Assembly: GCA_963710275.1 (NCBI GenBank)
Contig: CAVPZS010000005.1
Coordinates: 682,001 to 746,000, forward strand
DNA from: Rhodoblastus sp963710275
GTDB taxonomy: Bacteria; Pseudomonadota; Alphaproteobacteria; Rhizobiales; Beijerinckiaceae
Reading direction: 5' to 3'
Length of the DNA: 64,000 bases
Shown: positions 1 through 10,119 of the stretch, piece by piece
Layout of the letters: each line of letters opens with the position of its first letter
Numbering within the stretch: the first letter of the stretch is position 1
The notes under the pieces: generated by a model
Seen by the model: the letters and a program-made list of their open reading frames with translations, nothing else
Database searches by the model: none
Told to the model about the DNA's origin: nothing
Translations under genes and position numbers: made by a program

Positions 1-619
1 GCCCGAGCCCTGCTCGCGCGCCAAAAAGCGCTCGGAGAGCAGGTCTTCGGCGAGAATGTCGGGATCGTCGGCGAGCCGGTGGCCGGGCGGCGCGATCAGG
101 ACATGGGGATGGTCGCCCAAGCGTCGCGCTTTCGGCGCGAATATGGGCGGGAGGGCGGCCCATCATGGTCAGGTCGTATTCGTCGCGCTCCAGCCCGCGG
201 ATGATTTCCTCGCGATTGCCGATCGACAGCGTCACCCTGATGCCCGGATGGGCGCGGCCGAAGGCGGCGACGAAATAGGGCGCGAGATATTTGCCGGTGC
301 GAGACCACGCCGAAAACCAGCGTTCCCGTGGCGCCCGCCTGCAGCGCCGCGATCGCGCTCCGTGGTCCGCGGCGGAAAGCCTTTCCATGTCCTTGGCCAT
401 GGCGTGCAGTTCCGCCCCGATTTCGGTCGGCGCGAAAGGCGCGCCCGCGTCGCGCTGGAACAAGGGAGCGCCGACCATTTCCTCCAGGATTTTCAGCTGG
501 ATGCTGATCGCTGGCGGCGTGACGTTCAGTGTCTGGGCGGCGCCGGTCACCGAGCCGCGCTCTACCGTCGCGGCCAGCGCGCGCAATTGTTTCAGGGTCA
601 GTCCGCGAAGATCGATCAT
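1..619 (-). CDS. cbbR: LysR-family regulator CbbR of the form II Calvin operon (partial, frameshifted)
   Basis: Transcription regulator of CO2-fixation genes, transcribed away from cbbF. The protein starts MIDLRGLTLKQLRALAATVE, a typical LysR winged-helix N-terminus (residues 1-60, with a TPPAISIQLK recognition-helix segment), followed by the start of the effector-binding domain (NREEIIRGLERDEYDLTMMGRPP), which matches the second CbbR at 11978-12898 almost motif for motif. The C-terminal part lies beyond the left edge. The reading frame slips three times (near 360, 300 and 105) while conserved residues continue in the next frame, so sequencing error is likelier than a dead gene. The start codon (619-617) overlaps a palindrome that is a candidate autoregulatory site. 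Confidence 0.85.
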   Translation of the reverse strand, partial: MIDLRGLTLKQLRALAATVERGSVTGAAQTLNVTPPAISIQLKILEEMVGAPLFQRDAGAPFAPTEIGAELHAMAKDMERLSAADHGARSRRCRRAPRERWFSAWSRTGKYLAPYFVAAFGRAHPGIRVTLSIGNREEIIRGLERDEYDLTMMGRPPAHIRAESATLGRPSPCPDRAARPPARRRSRHSRRRPALRALFGARAGLG

Positions 620-632
620 TTAGAAATCTAAA
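619..632. promoter_or_regulatory. Palindrome TTTAGA-AA-TCTAAA at the cbbR start codon
   Basis: Six-base inverted arms (619-624 and 627-632) with a two-base centre lie between divergent cbbR and cbbF. Read on the cbbR strand the last A of the palindrome is the A of the ATG. It satisfies the T-N11-A LysR box, and has a counterpart at the same offset in front of the second cbbR (12898-12911). Probable CbbR operator; function is inferred. Confidence 0.55.
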
Positions 633-722
633 ACACTATTCCAGATTTTTAAATTTATTTTTGTCGGGTGTGGCGTCAGTGTGCTCGCTTGCCGGCCGGA
701 AGAGCGGGCGGGAGGAAGCCCC

Positions 723-1790
723 ATGACAAGCAGCGACGCGCCCACGCGGCACGCAGGCGAGAGCCTTGACGTTTATCTGAGGAATTGGGCCTCGGGCGCC
801 GTTGGGCGCACGAAGCTCGCGTCTGTGGTCGCGGCCCTCGCCCAGGCCGGGATCGCCCTCGCCGGTCTCATCGCCCAGGGACCGCTGAGCGGCTCGATGG
901 AGGCCGAAATCGGCGAAATCAACGCCGACGGCGACAAGCAGCGCAAACTCGACGTGATCGCCGACCGGGTCATCATGGACGCCCTGCGAAAGACTTCGAC
1001 CGCCTATTACGCCTCGGAAGAGGAGGACGCGATCCTGACCTTCGACCCGGCCGGCGATCTGGCGGTGGCGGTCGATCCGCTCGACGGCTCGTCGAATATC
1101 GACGCCAATCTCGCCATCGCCACGATCTTCTCGATCTTTCCGGCCTCGCCCGAAGGCGCGACGGCCTCCTTCTTCCGCAAGGGCGCGGAGCAGATCGCCG
1201 CCGGCTACATCATCTACGGCCCGCATACCGCGCTGCTGGTGACGCTTGGCGAAGGCGTCGCCCATTTCGTGCTCGATCCGATCTCGCAAAGATTCCGGCT
1301 GATTTCGGAAAAGGTGCAGCATCTCGCCGGCGACGCGCGAATACGCCATCAACGCCTCCAATTATCGCCATTGGCTGGCGCCGATCCGCGCCTTCATCGA
1401 CGATTGCGTCGAAGGCGCAGGCGGGCCGCGCGGCAAGGATTTCAACATGCGCTGGATCGCCTGCCTGGCCGGCGACGCCCATCGCATTTTCATCCGCGGC
1501 GGGGTCTATCTCTATCCGGCCGACCAGCGGCCCGGCTACGAGAAAGGCCGCCTGCGCCTGCTCTATGAAGGCTTTCCGATCGCCATGCTGGTCGAACAGG
1601 CGGGCGGCGCGGCGACCGACGGCGCCGAGCGCATCCTCGACAAGAGCGTCGCCTCCCTGCACCAGCGCACGCCGCTGGTATTCGGCTCGGCCGACAAGGT
1701 CGCGCGCATCGCCTCCTATTATCACCGACTCCGCCATTCGAGCGGGCGCGCGCGCCCTTGTTCGCCGAGCGCGGCCTGTTCCACGTCTGA
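723..1790 (+). CDS. cbbF: Class I fructose-1,6-bisphosphatase, Calvin cycle (frameshifted)
   Basis: Hydrolyses fructose-1,6- (and in this context probably sedoheptulose-1,7-) bisphosphate in the regenerative phase of the Calvin cycle. Visible motifs: the metal-binding VAVDPLDGSSNID near residue 115, IIYGPHTAL, YAINASNYRHW, and the FNMRWIACLAGDAHRI and GYEKGRLRLLYEGFPIAML segments of the FBPase C-terminal half. The ATG at 723 follows GGGAGGA. Length after repair is about 355 residues, normal for the family. The frame breaks near 1335 and again once or twice around 1725-1750 before the stop at 1790. First gene of the form II operon, 10 bases ahead of cbbP. Confidence 0.93.
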
Positions 1791-1800
1791 GGTCTTAACC

Positions 1801-2678
1801 ATGTCCGATCAAGCATCCCGTCATTTCCGTCGTCGGCTCCTCGGGCGCCGGCACCAGCACGGTCAAGTTCACCTTCGACCAGATTTTCCGCCGCGAGGGC
1901 ATTGTCGCCGCCTCGATCGAGGGCGACGCCTTCCATCGCTTCGACCGCGCCGCGATGAAGGCGGAAATGGCGCGCCGGCGCGAGGCCGGCGACATGACCT
2001 TCAGCCATTTTTCCGATGGACGCCAACCTGCTCGACGAATTGCAAGCCGCGATGCGCGACTATGGCGAAAACGGCCGATGCCGCTCGCGCACCTATGTGC
2101 ACGACGCCAACGAGGCGGAGCTGCACGGCGTTCCGCCGGGCAATTTCACCGACTGGCGCGACATCGGCGACGACTCCGACATGCTGTTCTACGAGGGCCT
2201 GCATGGCGCGGTGAAAACGCCGGACATCGACATCGCCGGCTATGCCGATCTCAAGATCGGCGTCGTGCCGGTGATCAATCTCGAATGGATCCAGAAAATC
2301 CATCGCGACCGCGCTTCGCGCGGCTACACCACCGAGGCGGTCACCGACACCATCCTGCGCCGCATGCACGCCTATGTGCATGTGATCTGCCCGCAATTCA
2401 CCCAGACCGACATCAATTTCCAGCGCGTGCCGGTGGTCGACACCTCCAATCCCTTCATCGCGCGCTGGATTCCGACGGCCGGCGAATCCCTGGTCGTGAT
2501 CCGCTTCCGCAATCCGCAGGGCATCGATTTTCCCTATCTGGTGTCGATGATCCACAACAGCTGGATGAGCCGCGCCAATTCCATCGTCATCCCCGGCGAC
2601 AAGCTGGACATCGCCATGCAGCTGATCCTGACGCCGATGATCCTTCGCCTCCGGGACCGCAGCAAAAGAGCGAAATAA
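1801..2678 (+). CDS. cbbP: Phosphoribulokinase (frameshifted)
   Basis: Makes ribulose-1,5-bisphosphate from ribulose-5-phosphate and ATP, the committed Calvin-cycle step. After a one-base shift near 1813 the P-loop VVGSSGAGTSTV is read, followed by the EGDAFHRFDR segment; a second shift near 2012 restores the frame used to the end. The C-terminal two thirds (2016-2678) is uninterrupted and carries DMLFYEGLHGAV, IGVVPVINLEWIQKIHRD, TEAVTDTILRRM and NFQRVPVVDTSNPFIAR, all diagnostic of the bacterial (class I) enzyme. Repaired length about 290 residues, as expected. Starts 10 bases after cbbF. Confidence 0.94.
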
Positions 2679-2690
2679 GGGGAAGCCGCC

Positions 2691-4723
2691 ATGAACGATA
2701 TTTTGCTCGCCGAGCGCGCCGCCAATGGCGAAACCTGCCTTCAAGGATCATGGCCAACGCCATTCGCGCCCTGGCGATGGATGCGGTGGAAAAGGCCAAG
2801 TCCGGCCATCCCGGCATGCCCATGGGCATGGCCGATGTCGCCGCCGTGCTGTTCACCCGATTCATCAAAATCGACCCGGCCGATCCGGCCTGGCCCGACC
2901 GCGACCGTTTCGTGCTCTCGGCCGGCCACGGCTCGATGCTGCAATACGCCCTGCATTATCTGATCGGCTATGCCGACATGCCCATCGAGCAGCTGAAGCG
3001 TTTCCGCCAGCTCGGGAGCAGGACCGCCGGCCATCCGGAATATGGCCACGCGCTGGGCATCGAAACCACCACCGGCCCGCTGGGCCAGGGGCTGGCCACG
3101 GCGGTCGGGCATGGCGATCGCCGAGCGCATGATGAACGCCCGCTACGGCGACGAGCTCGTCGACCACCATACCTATGTCATCGCCGGCGACGGCTGCCTG
3201 ATGGAGGGCATCAGCCACGAGGCCATCGACATGGCCGGCCATCTGAAACTCGGCAAGCTGATCGTGCTGTGGGACGACAACCATATCTCCATCGACGGCG
3301 CGACCGATCTTTCGACCTCGACCGACCAGCTCGCGCGCTTCGAAGCGGCGGGCTGGAACGTGGCGCGCATCGACGGCCATGACGAGAAGCAGATCGCCGC
3401 CGCGCTCGCCGAGGCGCGGGCGCAGGACGACAAGCCCTGGCTGATCGCCTGCCGCACCATCATCGGCTTTGGCGCCCCGACCCGCGCCGGCACGTCCAAG
3501 GCGCATGGCGAGCCGCTCGGCGCCGGAAGAAATTGCCGGCGCGCGCGAGAAGCTGGGCTGGCCTTACGCGCCCTTCGTCGTTCCCGAGCCGATCCTGGCC
3601 GAATGGCGCAAGGTCGCCAGGCGCGGCGCCGAGGCGCACGAGGCATGGAAAGCGCGTCTCGCCGGCCTCCGGCAAGGCCGCGCCGTTCAAGCGCCCAGAT
3701 TTTCGGCGGACCGCCCGTCTGAAATCGACGTCGCGCTCGACGCTCTCAAGGCCAGGCAATTACGCCGAGAAGCCGAAGATCGCCACGCGCAAGGCCTCGG
3801 AAATCGCGCTGGCCGCGATCAATGGCGCAGGCGACGTGACCGTCGGCGGCTCGGCCGACCTGACCCATTCCAATCTCACCATCACCAAGGGCATGGAGCC
3901 GATCAGACCCGGCGACTTTCGGCGGCCGCTACATTCACTACGGCATCCGCGAGCACGTCATGGGCGCGGCGATGAACGGCATGGCGCTGCATGGCGGCTT
4001 CATCCCCTATGGCGGCACCTTCCTGGTGTTTTCCGATTATGCGCGCGGCGCCATCCGCCTGTCGGCGCTGATGGGCCTGCGGGTGATCTATGTGCTGACC
4101 CATGATTCCATCGGCCTCGGCGAGGACGGCCCGACGCATCAGCCGGTCGAGCATCTGGCGGCGCTGCGCGCCATGCCGAACCTGCTGGTGTTCCGTCCCG
4201 CCGATGCGGTCGAGACGGCGGAATGCTGGCAGGCGGCGCTTGGCGCAGACGTCGGCGCCTTCGGTCTCTGGCCCTGTCGCGTCAGGCCCTGCCGGCCCTG
4301 CGCGTTGAGGCGCCAGCGAAAATCTCACCGCCGCGCGGCGCCTATGTGCTGCGCGAAGCCGAGGGCGTCGCGCGACGTGACCCTGCTCGCCACCGGTTCG
4401 GAAGTCGAACTGGCGGTGGCCGCCGCCGAGATGCTGGCGCGGAAGGGCGTCAAGGCCGCCGTGGTCTCGATGCCCTGCTGGGAATTGTTCGAGCGGCAGA
4501 GCGCCGACTATCGCCGCGCCGTGCTGGGAACGGCGCCGCGCGTCGGCGTCGAGGCGGCCCTGCGCTTCGGCTGGGACCGCTGGATCGGCGAAAACGGCGC
4601 CTTTATCGGCATGACAGTCCTTCGGCGCCTCGGCGCCGGCGGCCGAACTGTACAAGCATTTCGGCATCACGGCGGACGCTGCGTCGTCGGCCAGGCCGCG
4701 CGAACAAGTCCTTGTTGGCTTAA
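2691..4723 (+). CDS. cbbT: Transketolase (heavily frameshifted)
   Basis: Thiamine-diphosphate enzyme that moves two-carbon units between Calvin-cycle sugar phosphates. Recognisable pieces in order, across about nine frame changes: AIRALAMDAVEKAKSGHPGM, the GHGSMLQYALHYL and TAGHPEYG segments, the ThDP/metal motif VIAGDGCLMEGISHEA, the YIHYGIREHVMGAAMNGMAL pyrimidine-domain region, VLTHDSIGLGEDGPTHQPVE, and the C-terminal ELYKHFGITADA. Breaks lie near 2735, 3110, 3520, 3680, 3915, 4255, 4370, 4615 and 4690. The stop is assigned at 4723, eleven bases before cbbA. Protein content is conserved between the breaks, so the gene is probably functional in the organism, but as written it could not make a full protein. 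Confidence 0.9.
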
Positions 4724-4733
4724 GGAGAAGAAC

Positions 4734-5816
4734 ATGGCCCGCATCACCCTCAGGCAATTGCTGGACTGCGCCGCCGAACGCAGCTATGGCGTGCCCGCCT
4801 TCAACATCAACAACATGGAACAGGCGCTCGCCATCATGGAGGCCGCGCGCGCCTGCAACGCGCCGGTCATCATCCAGGCCAGCCGCGGCGCCCGCGCCTA
4901 TGCCGGCGACATCATGCTCGCCGAAGATGATGGAGGCGCTGGAACTGATGTATCCGGAAATTCCGCTCTGCATCCATCAGGACCATGGCGAGCGCGTCGC
5001 CACCTGCCTCTCGGCCATCCAGAACGGTTTTACCTCGGTGATGATGGACGGCTCGCTCAAGGAGGACGGCAAGACCCCCGGCCGATTACGACTATAATGT
5101 CGCCATCACCTCCGAAGTCGCGCGCCTCGCCCATATGGTCGGCGCTTCGGTCGAGGGCGAACTGGGCTGCCTCGGCTCGCTGGAAACCGGCCATGGCGAG
5201 GCCGAGGACGGCCACGGCTTCGAGGGCAAGCTCGACCGCGCCAGCCTGCTGACCGATCCCGAGGAAGCCCTGCGCTTTGTCGCGGCGACCAAGGTGGACG
5301 CCCTGGCGGTGGCCATCGGCACCTCGCATGGCGCCTACAAGTTCACCCGCAAGCCGACCAGCGACGTGCTGGCGATCGACCTGATCGCGAAAATCCACGC
5401 CAAGATGCCCGAACACCCATATCGTCATGCACGGCTCCTCCTCGGTGCCGGAGGAATACCGCGCCCTGTTCAACGAGAATGGCGGCGAAATGCGCGAGAC
5501 CTATGGCGTGCCGGTCGAGGAAATCGTGCGCGGCATCCGCTTCGGCGTGCGCAAGGTCAATATCGACACCGACCTGCGCCTGGCCGCCGCCGCCGAATTC
5601 CGCCGCGTCGCCACCAAGAACGAGTCCGAATTCGATCCGCGCAAGTTCCTGAAACCGGCGATGGACGCGATGAGCAAGGTCTGTCGCGACCGCTTCGAGG
5701 CCTTCGGCTGCGCGGGCCAGGCGCAGCACATCAAGGTCAAGCCGATGAGCGAAATGGCCAAGGCTTACGCCAGCGGCGCGCTCGATCCCGTCGTCCGCGC
5801 AAAGTCGGCGGCCTGA
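4734..5816 (+). CDS. cbbA: Class II fructose-bisphosphate aldolase, Calvin-cycle subtype (frameshifted)
   Basis: Zinc-dependent aldolase joining triose phosphates to fructose- or sedoheptulose-bisphosphate. Starts MARITLRQLLDCAAERSYGV behind a good AAGGAG site. Diagnostic segments: VPAFNINNMEQALAIMEAA, the metal-binding HQDHGE near residue 80, ASVEGELGCLGSLETGHGE, IGTSHGAYKF and MHGSSSVPEEY, then GVRKVNIDTDLRLAA. Three single-base slips (about 4925, in a run of C near 5085, and 5415) interrupt it; the final 390 bases are open to the stop at 5816. Repaired length about 360 residues, normal for the cbbA subtype. Confidence 0.94.
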
Positions 5817-5904
5817 ACCGCCGACGCTTCCAACGCATGTTTTCCTGTTTGCCTCAGTTTCAACCGCCGTCGCACCGCGCCGGCCGCAAGGATGGAAGTG
5901 TCAG

Positions 5905-7295
5905 ATGGACCAGTCAGATCGCTACGCCAATCTCAACCTTACTGAAAAGCAGTTGATCGAGGGCGGCCGGCATGTGCTGTGCGCCTACATCATGAAGCCC
6001 AAGGAGGGCTTCGGCAATTATCTCGCAGACGGCGGCGCATTTCGCGGCGGAATCCTCCACCGGAACCAATGTCGAGGTCTCCACGACCGACGATTTCACC
6101 CGCGGCGTCGATGCGCTGGTCTATGAGATCGACGAGGCGAAGCAGATCATGAAGATCGCCTATCCCGTCGAATTGTTCGACCGCAACATCATCGACGGAC
6201 GCGCGATGATCGCCTCCTTCCTGACCCTGACCATCGGCAACAACCAGGGCATGGGCGACGTCGAATATGGCAAGATGCACGATTTCTACGTGCCGCCGGC
6301 CTATCTGCACCTGTTCGACGGACCCTCGACCACCATCAAGGATCTGTGGCGCGTGCTCGGCCGTCCGGTGGTGAATGGCGGCTTCATCGTCGGCACGATC
6401 ATCAAGCCGAAGCTCGGCCTGCGGCCCAAACCCTTCGCCGACGCCTGTTACGATTTCTGGCTCGGCGGCGACTTCATCAAGAATGACGAACCGCAGGGCA
6501 ACCAGGTCTTCGCGCCGTTCAAGGAGACCGTGCGCGCTGGTCAACGACGCCATGATCGCGCGCCCAGGACAAGACCGGCGAAGCCAAGCTGTTCTCGTTC
6601 AACATCACCGCCGACGACCATTACGAAATGCTGGCGCGCGGCGAATATATCCTGGAAACCTTCGGCGAGAACGCCGACCATGTCGCCTTCCTGGTCGATG
6701 GCTATGTCGCCGGGCCCGCCGCGATCACCACGGCGCGCCGCGCTTTTCCCGAAGCAGTATCTGCACTATCACCGCGCCGGCCACGGCGCCGTGACCTCGC
6801 CGAACTCGAAGCGCGGCTACACCGCCTTCGTGCTGTCGAAAATGGCGCGGCTGCAGGGCGCCTCGGGCATCCACACGGGCACGATGGGCTTCGGCAAGAT
6901 GGAGGGCGAGGCCGCCGACAAGGCCATGGCCTACATGATCACCGACGACAGCGCCGACGGGCCGTTCTACCATCAGGAATGGCTGGGCATGAACCCGACC
7001 ACGCCGATCATTTCCGGCGGCATGAACGCGCTGCGCATGCCCGGCTTCTTCGAAAATCTCGGCCATTCCAACCTGATCATGACAGCGGGCGGCGGCGCCT
7101 TCGGCCATATCGACGGCGGCGCGGCCGGCGCGCATATCGCTGCGACAGGCCGAGCAATGCTGGAAACAGGGCGCCGATCCGATGGAATTCGCCAAAGACC
7201 ATCACGAATTCGCCCGCGCCTTCGAAAGCTTCCCGCATGACGCGGACAAGCTGTTCCCGAACTGGCGCGAAAGGCTCGGCAAGGTCGCAGCGTGA
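5905..7295 (+). CDS. cbbM: Form II RuBisCO (frameshifted)
   Basis: Homodimer-type ribulose-1,5-bisphosphate carboxylase/oxygenase without a small subunit. Active-site motifs are all present: GTIIKPKLGLRPKP (catalytic lysine), GGDFIKNDEPQGNQ (the carbamylated lysine with metal-binding Asp-Glu), YHRAGHGAV, the loop 6 motif GTMGFGKMEG and IISGGMNALRMPGF. The N-terminus MDQSDRYANLNLTEKQLIEG is typical. Frame breaks fall near 6025, 6540, 6570, 6755 and 7140; the stop at 7295 follows WRERLGKVAA. Repaired length about 460 residues, as expected. The two indels near 6540 and 6570 sit in GC dinucleotide runs. Part of the cbbF-P-T-A-M-E operon. Confidence 0.95.
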
Positions 7296-7366
7296 AACAC
7301 GCGTGGCGGAGCGAAGCGATCCGCAGGCCGCGCGCGGGTCTCTCAATCAATTCAAAGGACAACGCC

Positions 7367-8076
7367 ATGAAGCCTTTCGACCGCAGCATCAAAATCGCGC
7401 CGTCGATCCTCTCCGCCGATTTCGCCAATTTCGGCGCCGAATGCCGCGCCATCGAGGCGCAGGGCGCCGACTGGGTGCATGTCGACGTGATGGACGGCCA
7501 TTTCGTGCCCAACATCACTTTCGGCCCGGCCATGTGCGCGGCGATCCGCAAGCACATCCGCGGCGTGATGGACGTGCATCTGATGATCGCGCCGGTCGAT
7601 CCCTATATCGAAGCCTTCTCAAGGCGGGCGCGGATATCGTCACCGTCCACGCCGAGGCCGGGCCGCATCTCGACCGCTCCCTGCAACTGGTGCGCTCATT
7701 TCGGCGCCAAGGCCGGCGTTTCGCTCAATCCCTCGACCCCCGCGAGCGCGCGTCGAATTCGTGCTCGACCGCATCGACCTCGATACTGGTCATGACCGTC
7801 AATCCCGGCTTCGGCGGCCAGAGTTTCATCCACGGCCAGGTCGAAAAGGTGAGACAGCTGCGCGCCATGATCGGCGACCGCCCCATTCATATCGAGATCG
7901 ACGGCGGGATCACGCCAGAGACGGCGCCGCTGGTGGCGGCGGCCGGCGCCGACGCGCTGGTGGCGGGCTCGGCGGTGTTCAAGGGCGGCTCCGTCGAGAC
8001 GCCGGAGGTCTACGGCCGCAACATCGCCGCCATTCGCGCCGCCGCGGAAGGCGCCCGGCGGCGGGAAGCCGCGTAA
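7367..8076 (+). CDS. cbbE: Ribulose-phosphate 3-epimerase (frameshifted)
   Basis: Interconverts ribulose-5-phosphate and xylulose-5-phosphate and closes the operon. Starts MKPFDRSIKIAPSILSADFA with an AAGGA site nine bases upstream. Family motifs: VHVDVMDGHFVPNITFGP (metal-binding residues), DVHLMIAPVDPYIEAF, TVHAEAG, MTVNPGFGGQSFI and IEIDGGITPETA. Frame slips occur near 7618, 7700, 7745 and 7780; the last 290 bases are open. Repaired length about 235 residues. The epimerase could equally be called rpe; its place behind cbbM suggests Calvin-cycle duty. Confidence 0.93.
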
Positions 8077-8139
8077 AAGGCTGGCCATTTTCCTCCGTCA
8101 TTTCTATTGTGCGCCGGAATTTTGGCGGACGAGGCGGGA

Positions 8140-10118
8140 ATGACCATGGAAAACGCCGGCCTTGCCGCGGATCGGCAGCGGGCTTCAAAAGCCTTCGGGC
8201 AGGCAGTCGCGAACAGGGACCCGGTCGAAATCGAACGCGCCGCCGCAGCGCTTGAAAGCCTCGCCGCAGCGGACGCCGGAGATTTCCAGTCCGCATTTCA
8301 GCTCGGCGCGCTGCGCGTATTGCAAGCCCGCTACGACGAGGCCATGCGACATTTCACCCGGGTGGCGCGGGCGCTTCCCCGCGAGCCCGTCGTTCGCGCC
8401 AACCTCGGCGCGGTCGCGGTGGCGCTGCAACGCTACGACGAGGCCATCGTCTGGTGTGACGAAGCGCTGGCGCTGGCGCCCTCGGCCAAGGTCTGGACCG
8501 TCCGCGGCAACGCGCTGCTGGCGCTGCGCCGCTTCGACGAGGCCTTGGCGAGTTACGAACGGGCGCTGGCGCTCGATCCCCGCTTCGTGGAAGCGCTTGG
8601 GCAATTATGGCGCCGACGCTGCGGGAGTTGCGGCGCTTTCCCGAGGCGCTGGCGGCGCTGGACCGGGCGCTCAGCCTCAGCCCCCGCGACCCGGAACTGC
8701 TTTGCAACCGCGGCGCCGTGCTGCTCGATCTCGAGCGGCCCGGCGAGGCGCTGCCCTCGCTGAACACGGCGCTGGTTCTCGCGCCCAGGCATGTCCTCGC
8801 GCTCAACAATCGCGCCCTGGCGCTGAAACTGCTCGGCTGGACCGAGGAAGCCCTGTCGGCCTGCGAACTGGCGCTGTCCGTGGATCGCGACCAGGCGGCG
8901 GTCTGGCTGACCCAGGGCGGCGTGCTCGCCGAACTCGGCCGCGTAGACGAGGCGCTGGCGAGCTATGACAAGGGGCTTGCGCTCGCCCCGCATGACGCTC
9001 TCGGCCTGGCGGACAAGGGCCTTCTGCTTTCCGAAATCGGGCGCAGGGACGAGGCCGCCTCCCTGCTGCGGGCGGCCATCGCGCTCGATCCGAAGCGCGT
9101 TCGGCTGTTCTACAACCTGACCCAGACCGAGAAACTGCCCCTGGACGACGCCGCGGTCGTCGCGCAGTCGAGCGCAAGCGAACCGTGGGGGACGGCCGAC
9201 CAGATTCTGCGGCATTACGCCTTGGCCAAGGTGTTCGAGGACAATGGACACTGGGACGCGGCATTCTCTCATGAACAGGCCGGAGCGGCGCTGAAGCGCG
9301 GCCTTGTTTCCTATGACGAGGCGGCGACGCTCGGGGAATTGGCGCGAACGCGGCAATTGTACGACGAGCATTTCCTTTCGCGCCTGGGCGGGGGCGGCGA
9401 CGATTCGATCGCGCCGATCTTCATCGTCGGCATGCCGCGCAGCGGCAGCACCCTGGTGGAGCAGATCCTCGCCAGTCACGAGGGGATATGCGGAATTGGC
9501 GAAAGTCACGCCTTCGACAGAGCGGTGCGCGAGGTCGAGGAGGGACGCCCGGAACTGGTTGGGCGCCGGTCGCGCGAGGATTTGCGGCGGATCGGAGCGG
9601 CTTACGCCAAGCATGTGCTGCGGGCGGCCCCGGCTGGTAGCCGCGTCGTCGACAAGATGCTCGACAATTTCCGCCACCTCGGCCTGATCGTGCTCTCACT
9701 GCCGCGCGCGAAAATCATCCACATCCGACGAAATCCGGTCGAGACTTGCCTGTCCTGCTATTCGAAGCTTTTCAACGCCGGCGTCGCCTATTCCTACGAT
9801 CTCGGCGAGCTCGGCCGCTATTACCGGGCTCATGACAAACTGATGGAGCACTGGCGGACGATCCTGCCTGAGGAATATCTGCTAAGCGTGGACTACGAGG
9901 CGATCGTGTCCGACCTCGAAGGCCAGAGCCGGCGCATCGCCGACTTCTGCGGCGTCGCGTGGGACGCGCGCTGCCTGGAGTTCCACAAGACCGAAAGGCA
10001 GGTGCGCACCGCCAGCAAGATGCAGGTCCGGCAACCCCTGTTCGATGGTTCGCAACGGCGGGAAGCCGCGCTTTCGCCGCATATCGCCCCCCTGCTGGCG
10101 GCGCTTCGCGGCGGCTGA
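8140..10118 (+). CDS. TPR-repeat sulfotransferase (frameshifted near 8600)
   Basis: The N-terminal 330 residues are tandem tetratricopeptide repeats of the Y(D/E)EA-x7-AL-x3-P type; the C-terminal 270 residues are a sulfotransferase domain with the 5-prime PAPS-binding loop IFIVGMPRSGSTLVEQIL and the 3-prime-phosphate segment IIHIRRNPVETCLSCY. TPR-sulfotransferase fusions of this type are common in alphaproteobacteria; their acceptor substrates (protein tyrosine or glycan) are unknown. ATG 8140 follows GAGGCGGGA and is preferred over a TTG at 8107. One or two indels near 8600-8620 divide it, with TPR sequence continuing directly in the new frame. It starts 63 bases after cbbE on the same strand, so read-through from the Calvin operon is possible. 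Confidence 0.8.
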
Positions 10119-10119
10119 T

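Noticed and set aside
1955..3382. Plus-strand frame of 475 codons running from cbbP into cbbT
   Set aside because: It joins short correct stretches with out-of-frame translation; only the P-loop-side part and the transketolase N-terminal part are real.
1..8076. Programmed ribosomal frameshifting as the explanation for the broken Calvin genes
   Set aside because: There are far too many shifts, in both directions and without slippery heptamers or downstream structures; sequencing error or decay fits better.
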